Part shown: positions 28,577 through 38,148 of the stretch, in pieces
Numbering within the stretch: position 1 is the first letter of the stretch
Layout of the letters: each line of letters opens with the position of its first letter
NCBI GenBank assembly: GCA_902826615.1
Contig: CADEFN010000002.1
Coordinates: forward strand, 434,001 to 498,000
Direction of reading: 5' to 3'
DNA length: 64,000 nt
Source: an uncultured Gemmatimonadota bacterium
GTDB lineage: Bacteria; Gemmatimonadota; Gemmatimonadetes; Gemmatimonadales; Gemmatimonadaceae
Made by a program: the position numbers and the translations under genes
Notes under the pieces: generated by a model
The model's database searches: none
What the model was told of the DNA's origin: nothing
What the model saw: only the letters and a program-made list of their open reading frames with translations

Positions 28577-29098
28577 TCAGGGAAAGCCGATTCTCACACC
28601 GAGCGGGATACGCTGCTCCGGAGGACCTCCCGGGGTTGGCGTCGACCCCGTGGAACGCCCGCCACGCTCCACCGCGATCACCACTGCGGCAACCGTCGCC
28701 AGCGACAGGGCGGTCGAGGTGAGGATCGTTCGGCGGCGATTGAGCTGCTTGAGCTGGACTTGCTGAAGGTCTGACCTCAGAAGGGCGAAGTCACTCCGCG
28801 TCGTTTTTGCGCGGACGTTCGCTTCCATCTCGATTCGCTCAACTCCAATCACCACGCTGTCTTGCGTCAGGCGCGAAACGCGACCCGCCACTGTGAACCC
28901 GCGAAGCAGCCGCGCCTGTGCCTCAGGGCCCTGCCGAATTCGGTCCGCAGCCACGGCAGACACACGCGCACGGATGTCTGCCTCGGGACGCACATCGGTC
29001 ACCGCGACAGTGCTGTACTGATAACACGCCCCTCCGCCACTCATAGCGAGCAGGGCCAGCGACGATCGGAGAACTCGGCGAACAAGACGTGGCATCAT
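28577..29098 (-). CDS. Small lipoprotein-like exported protein, unknown
   Basis: A 173-residue protein with an N-terminal signal (RSSLALLAMSGGGAC, possible lipoprotein Cys at about 25, though the lipobox is imperfect), a middle domain starting near ATVAV..VRPEADIRARVSA, and a second hydrophobic stretch near the C terminus (TILTSTALSLATVAAVVIAV). The middle resembles proteins that scaffold or regulate SusCD-type systems only weakly; I do not assign a function. A second ATG at 29095 is equally possible as start. It is followed on the same strand by the ligase operon after 333 bases. Confidence 0.6.
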   Translation of the reverse strand: MMPRLVRRVLRSSLALLAMSGGGACYQYSTVAVTDVRPEADIRARVSAVAADRIRQGPEAQARLLRGFTVAGRVSRLTQDSVVIGVERIEMEANVRAKTTRSDFALLRSDLQQVQLKQLNRRRTILTSTALSLATVAAVVIAVERGGRSTGSTPTPGGPPEQRIPLGVRIGFP

Positions 29099-29203
29099 GA
29101 AGCGGCGCTGGCGAGAGAGGGGTAAATGTGCCGGAGACAGGCGGGGGCGACAAGTTCCGCCTGAACCCCGTCATTCGCGAGACCCGACAGTTCGTCGGCA
29201 CCC

Positions 29204-31084
29204 CTATCGGGTCGCCCCTGTCAGCTCACGCACCGCCCGCCACGCCTCGTCGATGGAGGCATTGGTGTAGGCGTAGGCGGCGGCGTCACTGCTGGCAAAG
29301 GCAATCTGCCCGTGGGTGCGTCGTGCCTTTTCGTGCGGCGCCTGGCCGGGCGCCCAGACAGGATCGTAGAGGGAGTTGTACTCGTAGGTGTAGCCGTGTG
29401 ACCAGCGGTTGACCGTGATGCCGGCAATATCACGACCGGCGTCGAAGCCGCCGGGGCCAAACATGCGTTGCAGCTGGTCACGGAGCCGCGTTTCGAGCGT
29501 GGCGTACGGCGTTTCGAACAGTTCCTGACGCCCCGCGCGTTGCTGCTCCTTTGCCGGGAGCCCCGGTTTGCATGGGGTACGGAGAATGTGCAGCACCACC
29601 GGCTCACCCGGCCCGCGCGCAAAGCGATACGAGCCCATACTCACCGGAAAATCCACCGTGGCCCTGCTCCAGAACATGCCGGGGGCACGCACACTGTAGA
29701 CACCTTGCGACGCCAGGGCCCGCCAGTTGCGAATAGCAACATTGGTGTAGAGCAGCGGCACCTTCACCTGGAACTTCATCGCCTCTTTCTGCGCGGCGGA
29801 CAACTCGGGGCAGATGTGCGGAATGATGCCGTGCCAGCAGGCCATCACACATCGTGCAGCGCTCACCCGATACACCTTGCCATCGCGCACATAAGTGACC
29901 TGCACATCCCCGCGAGCCCCAGGTTGTGTGTGCCGTACATGAATGGCCGTGGAGCGAAGCCGCAAACGCACGGCGTTCCTCGCATCGTCGAGGGCGCCAT
30001 AGCGTGCACGCGCTGTCACGACATCGGTCATGGTGGTGCCGTCGAGCACACCGGGAATCAGTCTACGCACCAGCAGCCGCGCGACACTCGCGTTGCCGTC
30101 CGGAAAATGAAAGATGTACGGCTCGTCCACCGTGCTGTACGCCGAGCGCCCCACGCCCGGGCCGGGCTCTTCGCCGAGCCCGAGGCCGGCAAAGCCGTCG
30201 TAGCCGAGGCTGCGGCAGTCACCGCTGGGGACCGCGTCGATCCCGAGCCCGTAGAGATCGTGCGTGAGATTCTGCAGGTAGTCGGCCGCCGGCCCCGGGA
30301 TCTTCACATACTCCAGCAGCCAGGTGCGGTAACTCGTTTTGGCCAGCAGCTGGAGCTTTGCTTCTTTTGTCTTCCCTGCCAGATAGTCCTTCTTTTCCGT
30401 GGCGAGGCGCAGCAGTTCCTTGCGCGTCGCGTCGGTGAGCGGCGTGCGGGCCAGGAACTCGCGTTGGGCCTGCCCGCGCTTGCGCGCGACCATCACGTCA
30501 CGCCCATGACTCTCCTTGTCGAAGAAAACACCCGAGTTCAGGCCAAGGCGCTCGAAGTAGGTGCGATCAAAGTGTTTGTAGAAGGCCTGGGTATCGATCG
30601 ACAGATCTTTCAGCAGCTGCTTGGCCTCGGGGGAATACGCCCCGGGTGTATCGATCGACTGCGTGCCACCGTAGCCGAGGAGTGTTTTGCCATCGACGGT
30701 GAACTCGTTGCGACGTGCATGCCCACCGAAGTCGTCGTGGTTGTCGAGCAGGAGCACTTTGGCGTTTGGTCCGGCCTGCTGCCTGAAGAAATGGGCCGCA
30801 CTCAGCCCCGAGATTCCCGCGCCCACGATGATGAGATCGTACCGGCCATCCACGTCGGTGGGACGTCCGAAGAGATCGGCTCGGGTGCCATCGCGCATGG
30901 CATGCCCGGTTTCGAATGATCCCTCATTGCTCCCGCGCAGTCCGGTCTTTGCCGGGGGATAGTCGTCAGCCTGCTGCAGAATGCCGGCGCGCAGGAGGTC
31001 GGCGGGGGTCAGGCTGCCTAACGCGCCCAAGCCAATGGCGACACCATTGAGAAAGTCGCGTCGAGTGACGTCGTCGTGGCGCAT
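29204..31084 (-). CDS. Tat-exported FAD-dependent oxidoreductase (spermidine-dehydrogenase-like)
   Basis: A 626-residue flavoprotein with a twin-arginine signal (VTRRDFLNGVAIGLGALG, residues 6-23) and a dinucleotide-binding motif at about residue 85 (LIIVGAGISGLSAAHFF) that binds FAD. The downstream GGHARRNEFTVDGKTLLGYGGTQ resembles the flavin amine-oxidase region. Overall length and Tat start are like SpdH of Pseudomonas, which oxidises spermidine in the periplasm, but I judge the substrate by resemblance only. The P1-family peptidase gene begins just downstream. Exported flavin oxidase is a safe statement; polyamine as substrate is a hypothesis. Confidence 0.75.
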   Translation of the reverse strand: MRHDDVTRRDFLNGVAIGLGALGSLTPADLLRAGILQQADDYPPAKTGLRGSNEGSFETGHAMRDGTRADLFGRPTDVDGRYDLIIVGAGISGLSAAHFFRQQAGPNAKVLLLDNHDDFGGHARRNEFTVDGKTLLGYGGTQSIDTPGAYSPEAKQLLKDLSIDTQAFYKHFDRTYFERLGLNSGVFFDKESHGRDVMVARKRGQAQREFLARTPLTDATRKELLRLATEKKDYLAGKTKEAKLQLLAKTSYRTWLLEYVKIPGPAADYLQNLTHDLYGLGIDAVPSGDCRSLGYDGFAGLGLGEEPGPGVGRSAYSTVDEPYIFHFPDGNASVARLLVRRLIPGVLDGTTMTDVVTARARYGALDDARNAVRLRLRSTAIHVRHTQPGARGDVQVTYVRDGKVYRVSAARCVMACWHGIIPHICPELSAAQKEAMKFQVKVPLLYTNVAIRNWRALASQGVYSVRAPGMFWSRATVDFPVSMGSYRFARGPGEPVVLHILRTPCKPGLPAKEQQRAGRQELFETPYATLETRLRDQLQRMFGPGGFDAGRDIAGITVNRWSHGYTYEYNSLYDPVWAPGQAPHEKARRTHGQIAFASSDAAAYAYTNASIDEAWRAVRELTGATR

Positions 31085-31092
31085 GGGTCTGG

Positions 31093-32310
31093 CTACGGCA
31101 AGCGTCCGTACTTCTTCATGGCCGCAAGCATGCGATCGCGGGGCATGGCATACACTCGAAGGTCATTGGCGCCGGTGGTGGTTTCGGCGGCCAGGAGTGC
31201 GTTGGTGATGGCCGCCTCCGTGGCCCATGCCGTGGCCTGGAAGAGCGGGGAGATGATGGCATTGGCCAGCATCTTCACATTCGACGAATCGGGCGCCATC
31301 CCCGTTCTGGCGTTGGCCGTGGAGAAGGCGAGGAAGATGTCACCCGAGCCGTTCCCCCCAAAGCCGCCTTGCCGGCCCAGCCCAACCGCCACGCGCTTGA
31401 CCACCCGCTGCAGCTGATGCGGCAGCAGCGGCGCATCCGTGGCAACGATGACAATGATCGATCCCTGCTCGTGATTGGGATTGCTGGCGTCGTCGTTGTT
31501 GCCACCGGGCTGGTCGCACCGCCGCCGATTGGGCCCTGCCGGAATGTCTGATGTGGCAAAGCAGGAAAGGAGGTCGGAGATCTCCTCGCCAACCGGCACT
31601 CCTGCAATCCGGAGGTCACGGCGTCCACCATAGTTGCACTGCACGAGCACCCCCACGGTGTAGCCGCCCTGCTCCTTCGGCAACACACGCGATGCAGACC
31701 CGATCCCTCCCTTGAAGCCATGACACACCATGCCCGTCCCTCCACCCACCACCCCTTCCTGCACCGGTCCACCCTTGGCCCCATCGAGGGCCGCCTTCAC
31801 ATGCTCCGGCGTGACATGGAATCCATTGATGTCGTTGAGCCCGCCGTCATACGTCTCGGCGACCACCGGGAGGCCCCATGGCTGGAGCCCCGGCTTCCCG
31901 ACCTGCCACATGAGGATCGCGTCGCGCACGATACCAACCGAGTGCGTGTTGGTGATGCCTAACGGTCCTTCAAGGATGCCACCCTCCTGCAACCAGGTCG
32001 TGCCGGTCATCTCCCCGTTGCCATTGAGCGTGAACCAGGCACCGAAGACAGGGTCGGGGTTGGACTTGCCCCGGGGATGGACCACGGTGACCCCGGTGCG
32101 AACCGGTCCCTTGCCCACCACGAGTTTGCCACTCCCACTGATGAGTGTGGTGTGGCCAACCTCGACGCCGGCCACATCGGTAATGGCATTGAGGGCGCCC
32201 GGCGTGCCGCCGATAGGGAGTTTGAGGTCGTGTTCGCGAGGTTTCTGCGCGCTCACGAGGCTGGGCCCTGCAAGGCTGAGGGCCAGCGCGGCAAATCGGA
32301 GTCGGAGCAT
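31093..32310 (-). CDS. Secreted P1-family (DmpA-like) aminopeptidase
   Basis: A 405-residue enzyme of the DmpA/peptidase S58 family of N-terminal-nucleophile hydrolases. It has a signal peptide (1-21), then the family opening NAITDVAGVEVGHTTLI, the VQCNYGGRRDLRI segment with a conserved Asn, and the nucleophile motif EQGSIIVIVATDAPL, in which Gly283-Ser284 is the expected self-cleavage site. DmpA-type enzymes release D- or L-amino acids from short peptides or beta-peptides. It is eight bases upstream of the flavin oxidoreductase on the same strand, so the two may act on related periplasmic compounds. Confidence 0.9.
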   Translation of the reverse strand: MLRLRFAALALSLAGPSLVSAQKPREHDLKLPIGGTPGALNAITDVAGVEVGHTTLISGSGKLVVGKGPVRTGVTVVHPRGKSNPDPVFGAWFTLNGNGEMTGTTWLQEGGILEGPLGITNTHSVGIVRDAILMWQVGKPGLQPWGLPVVAETYDGGLNDINGFHVTPEHVKAALDGAKGGPVQEGVVGGGTGMVCHGFKGGIGSASRVLPKEQGGYTVGVLVQCNYGGRRDLRIAGVPVGEEISDLLSCFATSDIPAGPNRRRCDQPGGNNDDASNPNHEQGSIIVIVATDAPLLPHQLQRVVKRVAVGLGRQGGFGGNGSGDIFLAFSTANARTGMAPDSSNVKMLANAIISPLFQATAWATEAAITNALLAAETTTGANDLRVYAMPRDRMLAAMKKYGRLP

Positions 32311-32396
32311 CAGGCACCTGGTCTGGGAGTTTTCGAGAAGTTGCGGTGGGTGGTCCGTCGCGCAAGTCTCCGCCTGCCCATTCCTCCAAAGACAAC

Positions 32397-32422
32397 GAGA
32401 CCCCCGCGGAAGCGGGGGTCTC
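32397..32422 (-). terminator. Hairpin terminator after the class III aminotransferase
   Basis: 11-bp arms GAGACCCCCGC/GCGGGGGTCTC with a GGAA loop, 26 bases beyond the aminotransferase stop. On the minus strand the hairpin is followed by GTTGTC, so there is only a weak T tract. Confidence 0.6.
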
Positions 32423-32448
32423 GATAATGTCGGGTCGCCGGTGTCCGG

Positions 32449-33780
32449 CTACTCTACGCGGCGCAACGCCGTGCGAATCCCATCCACGATACGATCGACC
32501 TGGGGCTTCTCGATGATCAGCGGGGGCGACAGGGCGATGATGTCCCCGGTCACACGGATCAGCAGTCCGTGTTTGAAGCAGTCGACGTGAACATCCATGG
32601 CCCTCGCGCCGACCTTGCCGCCACGTGCCTCGAGTTCAATGCCCGCGACAAGGCCGAGGTTGCGAATGTCGATGACATGCGGCTCTCCCTTGAGCGAATG
32701 CACCGCGTTCTCCCAGTACGGTGCCAGCTCTGCGGCGCGTTCGAAGAGCGCCTCATCGCGATAGAGGTCGATCGTCGCGATGGCGGCGGCACAGGCCAGT
32801 GGGTGCCCGGAGTAGGTGTATCCGTGGAAGAACTCGATCCCGGCTTCGGTGGCATTCACAACCGTTTCGTAGATCTCATTGCGAGCAAAGACGGCGCCCA
32901 TCGGGACGGCGGCGTTGGTGATCCCCTTGGCCACCGTCATCATGTCGGGGGTCACCCCGAAGTAGGTCGCACCGAAGGCAGAGCCCAGGCGGCCGAAGCC
33001 GGTGATGACCTCATCGAAGATGAGGAGAATACCGTGCGCACTGCAGATCTCGCGGAGTTTCTGCAGGTATCCCTGGGGCGGCACCAGCACGCCAGCTGAA
33101 CCCGCCACCGGCTCGACGATGACGGCCGCGATGGTATCGCCGCCGTACTGCGCCACCATATCCTCGAGGGCGTTGGCCAGGTGCGCACCATGCGTCGGCT
33201 GCCCGCGTGTGAACAGGTTCTCGGCGATCCCATGGGTCTGCGGCAGATGGGCGTCGGTGTGCGGCATGAGGTGCGACGCGAAGGCCTTCTTGTTGTTCTC
33301 CAGCCCACCCACCGATATGCCGCCAAACCCTACACCGTGATAGCCGCGCACGCGTCCGATGAATCGCTTGCGCTGCGTCTCCCCTCGCGCCGTGTGATAG
33401 GCAATCGCGATCTTGAGCGCGCTGTCGACGGCCTCCGAACCCGAGTTGCCGAAGAACACGCGATCGAGATCGCCCGGGGTGATGGTTGCCAGTTTGCTCG
33501 CGAGCTGAAACTGGAGTGGGTGCCCCATGTTGAAGCCGGGGGCGTAGTCGAGCGTGGCCGCTGCCTTCTGCACTGCGGTCACGATTGGTTCACGGCAATG
33601 CCCGGCATTCACACACCACAGCCCTGCGGTCCCATCGAGAATTTCGTTCCCGTCAACATCGGTGTAGTACATGCCATGCGCCTTGGCGAGCAAACGCGGA
33701 GCACGCTTGAACGCCTTGTTGGCGGTAAAGGGCATCCACAGTTCGTCGAGGGAGAGGTCAGCGGGAGCGAGGGTGGCCAT
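32449..33780 (-). CDS. Class III aminotransferase (omega-amino acid/beta-alanine--pyruvate type)
   Basis: A 443-residue PLP enzyme. Conserved parts: the LDELWMPFTANKAFKRAPRLL start typical of omega-amino acid:pyruvate transaminases, NSGSEAVDSALKIA (phosphate binding), GYHGVGFGGISVGG, the LIFDEVITGFGRLG strand with the Asp that contacts the PLP ring N, and the Lys in TVAKGITNAAVPMG. The ATG at 33780 aligns with the family start; the frame is open upstream over the next gene. It follows the MscS-like gene by 55 bases. The amine donor cannot be fixed; beta-alanine or similar is likely. Confidence 0.88.
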   Translation of the reverse strand: MATLAPADLSLDELWMPFTANKAFKRAPRLLAKAHGMYYTDVDGNEILDGTAGLWCVNAGHCREPIVTAVQKAAATLDYAPGFNMGHPLQFQLASKLATITPGDLDRVFFGNSGSEAVDSALKIAIAYHTARGETQRKRFIGRVRGYHGVGFGGISVGGLENNKKAFASHLMPHTDAHLPQTHGIAENLFTRGQPTHGAHLANALEDMVAQYGGDTIAAVIVEPVAGSAGVLVPPQGYLQKLREICSAHGILLIFDEVITGFGRLGSAFGATYFGVTPDMMTVAKGITNAAVPMGAVFARNEIYETVVNATEAGIEFFHGYTYSGHPLACAAAIATIDLYRDEALFERAAELAPYWENAVHSLKGEPHVIDIRNLGLVAGIELEARGGKVGARAMDVHVDCFKHGLLIRVTGDIIALSPPLIIEKPQVDRIVDGIRTALRRVE

Positions 33781-33835
33781 GGGGGCGAGGGCGGTGGGGG
33801 CGTACGAGGGCAAACGGGCGGACAGGGCGATTCCC

Positions 33836-34609
33836 CTAACTATCAGAGGCTGTGACGCGTTGCTGCGCTTCGGCGTCGTCGGCAACCTCCTCGGCGGCCA
33901 GCTCCGCTTCTTCTTCCTGCTCACGCTCGGCCGTTTCGCGCTCGATGGCGTCGCGCTCGGCCTTGTAACGGGTGTACCAGTCACGCGTGACTTCGCCGGC
34001 AAGTTCGCGATTGCCGAGCCCGAAGGCCAGCGCCATCGCGAGCGCAATCGCGCCGAACAGGATCGCGAAGGCCGTGGTGACAATGTCGGTGGCAATGCCC
34101 AGCTCCTGCAGCGCCATGAAGACGGCCAGCACCACCACGCCCCAGCGACCGACGCGCGCGAGGGTTGGTCCACCCTGCACTGCACCCGCCGACGCCATGA
34201 TGAGCCCGCCGGTGAACCGGCCAAGCACGATGCCCACGATCAGAATCACGATCGCCGACATCAGACTCGGGATGTAGCCCACCAGCTCGGCAAACACCTC
34301 GGCGAGCGACTCCATGCCTAACGCATTGGCCGCCACCATGATCACGGCAAACATCACAAACCAGAAGAACAGCTTGCCGACGACCCGGGTGGGATTGAAA
34401 TGCGAGCCCGTGCGCTCCACGGCTTCCATCACCCCGCCGCGCTCGAGCAAGCTGTTCAGCCGCACCCGCCGCAGGATGCGCTCGACACCCTTCTCGAGCA
34501 GCTTGGCCAGGAGATACCCGGCAAAGAGGATGATGAGCGCGCCAGACAACGCGGGGACGATTTCCCCGAGCTGGGCAAAGCTGTCCTGCAGGCGCTGAAA
34601 AAAGGTCAC
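33836..34609 (-). CDS. MscS-related conserved-helix membrane protein
   Basis: A 257-residue inner-membrane protein with about five helices. The repeated arrangement of hydrophobic segments (SGALIILFAGYLLAKLL, KLFFWFVMFAVIMVAANAL, SLMSAIVILIVGIVLGRF, GVVVLAVFMALQELGI, AILFGAIALAMALAFGLG) matches the 'conserved TM helix' family related to small-conductance mechanosensitive channels and CmpX. The C-terminal tail is a highly charged Glu/Ala coil (RETAEREQEEEAELAAEE). It lacks a full MscS beta domain, so it is not a typical channel. Confidence 0.75.
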   Translation of the reverse strand: MTFFQRLQDSFAQLGEIVPALSGALIILFAGYLLAKLLEKGVERILRRVRLNSLLERGGVMEAVERTGSHFNPTRVVGKLFFWFVMFAVIMVAANALGMESLAEVFAELVGYIPSLMSAIVILIVGIVLGRFTGGLIMASAGAVQGGPTLARVGRWGVVVLAVFMALQELGIATDIVTTAFAILFGAIALAMALAFGLGNRELAGEVTRDWYTRYKAERDAIERETAEREQEEEAELAAEEVADDAEAQQRVTASDS

Positions 34610-34774
34610 GGTCGAGGCGAAAGCGTCGGGGTGTGAATCCAGCTGCCCAATCTAATCACTCCGCTGCACGTCTCCTCACGACTTTGACGTCTCCCACGCG
34701 AGAGCGGGGTCTTCCAATTCGCACCCAGGTCTCCACGGCGCTGGGAGGACGGCGTGCGCGGGAATGCCCGACGT

Positions 34775-35002
34775 TCAGGTGCGCGTGCCCCGAGCCGCAT
34801 CAAAGAGCACACTCCCCCGGCAGCTCGGGCAGAGGAGCCACTCCCTGCGCCGCGCATAGCCCAGACCGAACGACCCGCCACCGATACTCCGCTCCCGCAT
34901 GCGCACCTGGCAGCGGGGGCAGAGGGCGTGACCCGTCGTGCGCCATGACTCACGCACCTGTCGTTCCTCATCGGGCGTAAACGGTCGCTGATCAGCAGTC
35001 AT
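34775..35002 (-). CDS. Small zinc-ribbon protein
   Basis: A 75-residue protein with CPRCQ at about residue 28 and CPSCRG at about 58, a Cys4 zinc-ribbon arrangement with about 25 residues between the pairs. Its start lies three bases beyond the stop of the alcohol dehydrogenase gene, suggesting one transcript. No function recognised. Confidence 0.6.
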   Translation of the reverse strand: MTADQRPFTPDEERQVRESWRTTGHALCPRCQVRMRERSIGGGSFGLGYARRREWLLCPSCRGSVLFDAARGTRT

Positions 35003-35005
35003 GAT

Positions 35006-36040
35006 CTACCCCAGATCCACAACCACCTTGCCGAACTGCTCACCACTTGCCAGGCGCTCAAAGGCGCGGCGCCCCTCGGTCAGCGGGACAACGGAGTCCA
35101 CAACCGGCCGCAGATGCCCCGCCGCAAACTCCGCCGCGATCGCGGCGAATTCGCTCCGCGACCCCATGGTGGAGCCCATGATGGTCCACTGGTTCCAGAA
35201 CAACCGACGCACATCGGTTTCCAGCATCGGCCCCGACGTCCCTCCGCAGGTGACCAGCCGGCCCCGTTTGCCCAGCGCACCTAACGACTGCTTCCACGTC
35301 GCCTGCCCCACACTGTCGATCACCACGTCCACCCCCCGTTTGCGGGTGCGCGAACGCACTTCACGCCCCACATCCACCGACCGGTGGTTGATCGTTTCGT
35401 CGGCGCCAAGCGCGCGGGCTCGCTCGAGTTTTTCGTCACTCCCCGACGTGACCCACACGGTCGCTCCTCGACGTTTGCAGATCTGCAGGGCCTGCTGAGC
35501 CACCCCACCCCCAATTCCCCAGATGAGCACTGTGTCCCCGGGCTTCACCTGCGCGCGCGTCACGACCATCCGCCACGCGGTGAGGGTGGCGAGGGGAAAG
35601 GCCGCCGCCTGTGCCATCGGCACATCATCCGGGATGACCGAGACGTTGGCCGAGGGTACCACCACATATTCGGCGAGGGTGCCGGGGTGGTGCTCTCCCA
35701 GGATCCCGTAGTCGAGGCACAGGGGTTCTGCTTCGTCCGTGCAGTACTCGCAGCGGCCGCAGCTGATTCCCGGGTTCAGCATCACGCGCTCCCCGGGGCG
35801 CACGGTCGCTCCCGGACCAGCCGCGTCTACCACACCGGCGCCATCCGACCCCACAATCCAGGGGGGAGTAATGGTGATGTGGGGGAGCCCTCCTATCATG
35901 AAGAGGTCCAGATGGTTCAGAGCGCCACAGGCCAGCCGGACGCGCACATCGTCTGGGCGCTGGAGCTCAGGGAGAGCAAGGTCGTCGCGGTAGGCGAGCT
36001 GCTCCATACCGCCATGCGCCGAGATTGTAAGCGCTCGCAT
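35006..36040 (-). CDS. Zinc-type alcohol dehydrogenase/quinone-oxidoreductase family (MDR)
   Basis: A 344-residue medium-chain dehydrogenase. It has the structural-zinc cysteine cluster in GISCGRCEYCTDEAEPLC (about 94-110), an N-terminal GroES-like domain, the coenzyme-binding VLIWGIGGGVAQQALQICKRRG, and the conserved GSRSEFAAI near the C terminus. The set of structural cysteines argues for a zinc enzyme rather than a quinone oxidoreductase. It is divergent from sucB, with 89 bases between starts. Substrate unknown. Confidence 0.85.
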   Translation of the reverse strand: MRALTISAHGGMEQLAYRDDLALPELQRPDDVRVRLACGALNHLDLFMIGGLPHITITPPWIVGSDGAGVVDAAGPGATVRPGERVMLNPGISCGRCEYCTDEAEPLCLDYGILGEHHPGTLAEYVVVPSANVSVIPDDVPMAQAAAFPLATLTAWRMVVTRAQVKPGDTVLIWGIGGGVAQQALQICKRRGATVWVTSGSDEKLERARALGADETINHRSVDVGREVRSRTRKRGVDVVIDSVGQATWKQSLGALGKRGRLVTCGGTSGPMLETDVRRLFWNQWTIMGSTMGSRSEFAAIAAEFAAGHLRPVVDSVVPLTEGRRAFERLASGEQFGKVVVDLG

Positions 36041-36129
36041 GGGCTCAGTTAGGGGTTATATTTGCCAGCGGCGCAACTTGCGGCCACATCGCGAGTTGCA
36101 CACCCGACACCCGGCTCCGACATCCCTGA

Positions 36130-37404
36130 ATGCTGCCCATCATCGTTCCTCCGCTTGGTGAGTCCATCGTCGAAGCCACCATCTCCCGGTGGACGAAAAA
36201 GGCGGGGGATCGGGTCAACTCCGGCGAAACCCTGGTAGAGCTGGAGACCGACAAGGTAACCGTCGAGGTTCCAGCCCCGAAGGCAGGCGTGCTCGGCCGC
36301 ACGCTCAAGGCCGAGGGTGACGTGGTTAAGGTGGGCGATCTGCTCTGCGAGCTGGATGAAAGCGGCGCCGGTGCTGCCGCTGCTCCCGCGGCGGTTGTCG
36401 CGCCCCCCGTCGCCGCCGCTCCTGCTCCAGCCCCGGTCGCGCCTCCTGCTCCTGCTCCCACACCCGCGGCCACGGAACCCGCCCGTGTGTCACCTGCCGC
36501 CGAACGTGTGGCGAATGACTCGGGGGTTAACCTCGCCGACGTGACCGGGACGGGTCGTGGTGGCGTGATCTCCAAGCCCGACGTCATCGAACACGCGGCG
36601 CGCTCGACCACGGCTACGATGCCGGCTGCGCCGACCCCGGCTCCAGCCCCAGTTCCTGTCTCTGCACCAGCCGTCGCCGCAGCGGCGCCCGCGGCACCTG
36701 CTGAAATCGGACGCGAGACACGCGAGAAGATGACGACGCGCCGCAAGCGCATCGCCGAACACCTGCTCGAGTCACAACACGCCACCGCCCATCTCACCAC
36801 CTTCAACGAGATCGACCTCTCGGCGGTGGAAACGCTGCGCGGGCGCATCAAGGAAAGGATCGAGAAGGAGCAGGGAGTGAAGCTCTCCCTCATGCCCTTC
36901 TTCACCAAGGCGGCCTGCATGGCGCTCAAGCAGTTCCCGGTGGTGAATGCCCGCATCGATGGCGATCACATCGTGTATCACCACTATGTGAATATGGGGA
37001 TCGCGGTAGCCTCTGATGCCGGGCTCGTGGTGCCTAACGTCAAGGACGCCGACCAACTCGGCATGCTCGACATCGCGCGCGCCATCGCCGCGGTAGCCAA
37101 AAAGGCGCGTGATGGCAAACTCACCATGACCGACCTCACCGGGGGCACCTTTACCATCACCAATGGTGGAGTCTTCGGATCGCTGGTCTCCACGCCGATC
37201 ATCAACTTCCCGCAGGTTGGTATTCTCGGACTGCACAAAACGCAGGACCGCGCCGTGGTGGTGAATGGCCAGATCGTGATTCGCCCGATGATGTACGTGG
37301 CGCTCTCCTATGATCACCGGATCATTGATGGGCAGCAGGCCGTGCTCTTCCTGGTGAAGATCAAGGAGCTGATGGAAGATCCGGCACTCCTGGCGGTCGA
37401 CTAG
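36130..37404 (+). CDS. sucB: 2-oxoglutarate dehydrogenase E2 (dihydrolipoyl succinyltransferase)
   Basis: A 424-residue E2 protein. The lipoyl domain (1-76) carries the lipoyl-lysine Lys42 in [12 protein letters not shown]; a long Ala/Pro linker is followed by the peripheral-subunit-binding domain ([25 protein letters not shown], about 138-160), a second linker, and the catalytic domain (about 195-424) with His396 and Asp400 in SYDHRIIDG. The [28 protein letters not shown] start of the catalytic domain is succinyltransferase-type. E1 is not adjacent; dihydrolipoyl dehydrogenase lies 745 bases downstream. Confidence 0.93.
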   Translation: MLPIIVPPLGESIVEATISRWTKKAGDRVNSGETLVELETDKVTVEVPAPKAGVLGRTLKAEGDVVKVGDLLCELDESGAGAAAAPAAVVAPPVAAAPAPAPVAPPAPAPTPAATEPARVSPAAERVANDSGVNLADVTGTGRGGVISKPDVIEHAARSTTATMPAAPTPAPAPVPVSAPAVAAAAPAAPAEIGRETREKMTTRRKRIAEHLLESQHATAHLTTFNEIDLSAVETLRGRIKERIEKEQGVKLSLMPFFTKAACMALKQFPVVNARIDGDHIVYHHYVNMGIAVASDAGLVVPNVKDADQLGMLDIARAIAAVAKKARDGKLTMTDLTGGTFTITNGGVFGSLVSTPIINFPQVGILGLHKTQDRAVVVNGQIVIRPMMYVALSYDHRIIDGQQAVLFLVKIKELMEDPALLAVD

Positions 37405-37413
37405 CGAGGCAGC

Positions 37414-37453
37414 AACGAGGCGAGGAGGGCGCGGCAAACCCTTTCGCCTCGTT
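37414..37453 (+). terminator. Hairpin after sucB
   Basis: 10-bp arms AACGAGGCGA/TCGCCTCGTT with an internal AGGG/CCCT pairing, beginning nine bases after the sucB stop. The sequence after it is T-rich only briefly, so termination may be partial. Confidence 0.5.
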
Positions 37454-37534
37454 TGGCGTCCAATCCCGTGAACGTGGGGCACCCGCGAATCCGGCGGGCA
37501 CGTCGCCACGTAGGGAGGTTTGGAGGGATAGCCA

Positions 37535-37969
37535 ATGAGTCCACGTTTCGCTTTCACACCGTTACCACCGTCGCGCTCCGACGTTCGCAAACCATCAGAG
37601 CTCGCCGCACTCGCAGGCACCTGGCGGGGTGAGTTCGTCCCCGAAGGCGGTGTCGCACAGCCATTTACGCTGATACGTGACACGTCAAGCGATGCCGCGG
37701 TGGCAGGCCGCTTTCTCTTTTTTGTCACGCGCACCATCGCACCCACCGGGGTCAAGCTGCTCGAGGCCGCCAACGCCTCGTTCGTCGCCCTGATCGGCCC
37801 CTACTACGACCCCGCCGAGGACGCCGAAGTGGTGACCGTGCTCGAAGGCACGCGGTGTGAGGGCCGGATCGAGGGCACGTTCCACACCCAGCGGCATGGC
37901 TGGCGGGAGGTGGTCCATGAGGGGCGCTTTTCGGCGACCCGGGTCGACAGCGCCAACCGGGCAGCGTGA
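37535..37969 (+). CDS. Conserved-looking small protein, unknown
   Basis: A 144-residue soluble protein with a good ribosome-binding site (GGAGGG, ten bases upstream of the ATG) and coding composition like its neighbours. It starts with a Pro/Arg-rich segment and then has ELAALAGTWRGEFVPEGG (about 24-41) with strands that look like a small beta-barrel (FLFFVTRTIAPTGVKLL...GRIEGTFHTQRHGW). The opening 'G.W.G.f' is reminiscent of lipocalin-type folds but I do not assign it. It sits between sucB and lpdA and is followed by a strong terminator. Confidence 0.6.
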   Translation: MSPRFAFTPLPPSRSDVRKPSELAALAGTWRGEFVPEGGVAQPFTLIRDTSSDAAVAGRFLFFVTRTIAPTGVKLLEAANASFVALIGPYYDPAEDAEVVTVLEGTRCEGRIEGTFHTQRHGWREVVHEGRFSATRVDSANRAA

Positions 37970-38014
37970 CCACTTTTCGCGCCGGGCGTCATTGAGATAG
38001 AACAGAGAACGGGG

Positions 38015-38034
38015 CACCACGGGTAACCGTGGTG
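38015..38034 (+). repeat. Small hairpin upstream of the lpdA region terminator
   Basis: 8-bp arms CACCACGG/CCGTGGTG around GTAA, directly before the main terminator (38041-38081). Probably part of the same transcription-stop region. Confidence 0.5.
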
Positions 38035-38040
38035 TGGGGG

Positions 38041-38081
38041 GCGGGTGTGGTCGCTTCGCGCGGCCACACCCGCTTTATTTT
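38041..38081 (+). terminator. Intrinsic terminator after the 144-residue protein gene
   Basis: 10-bp arms GCGGGTGTGG/CCACACCCGC, with a UUCG-type tetraloop stem inside, followed by TTTATTTT. A classic factor-independent terminator on the plus strand, so lpdA (start 38149) is transcribed separately. Confidence 0.85.
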
Positions 38082-38148
38082 GCGCATCCATAGGGACGCG
38101 CCGGGCACACCCGGACGGGCGTTCCGGTCTCCCCCAACCACGCTCCCC

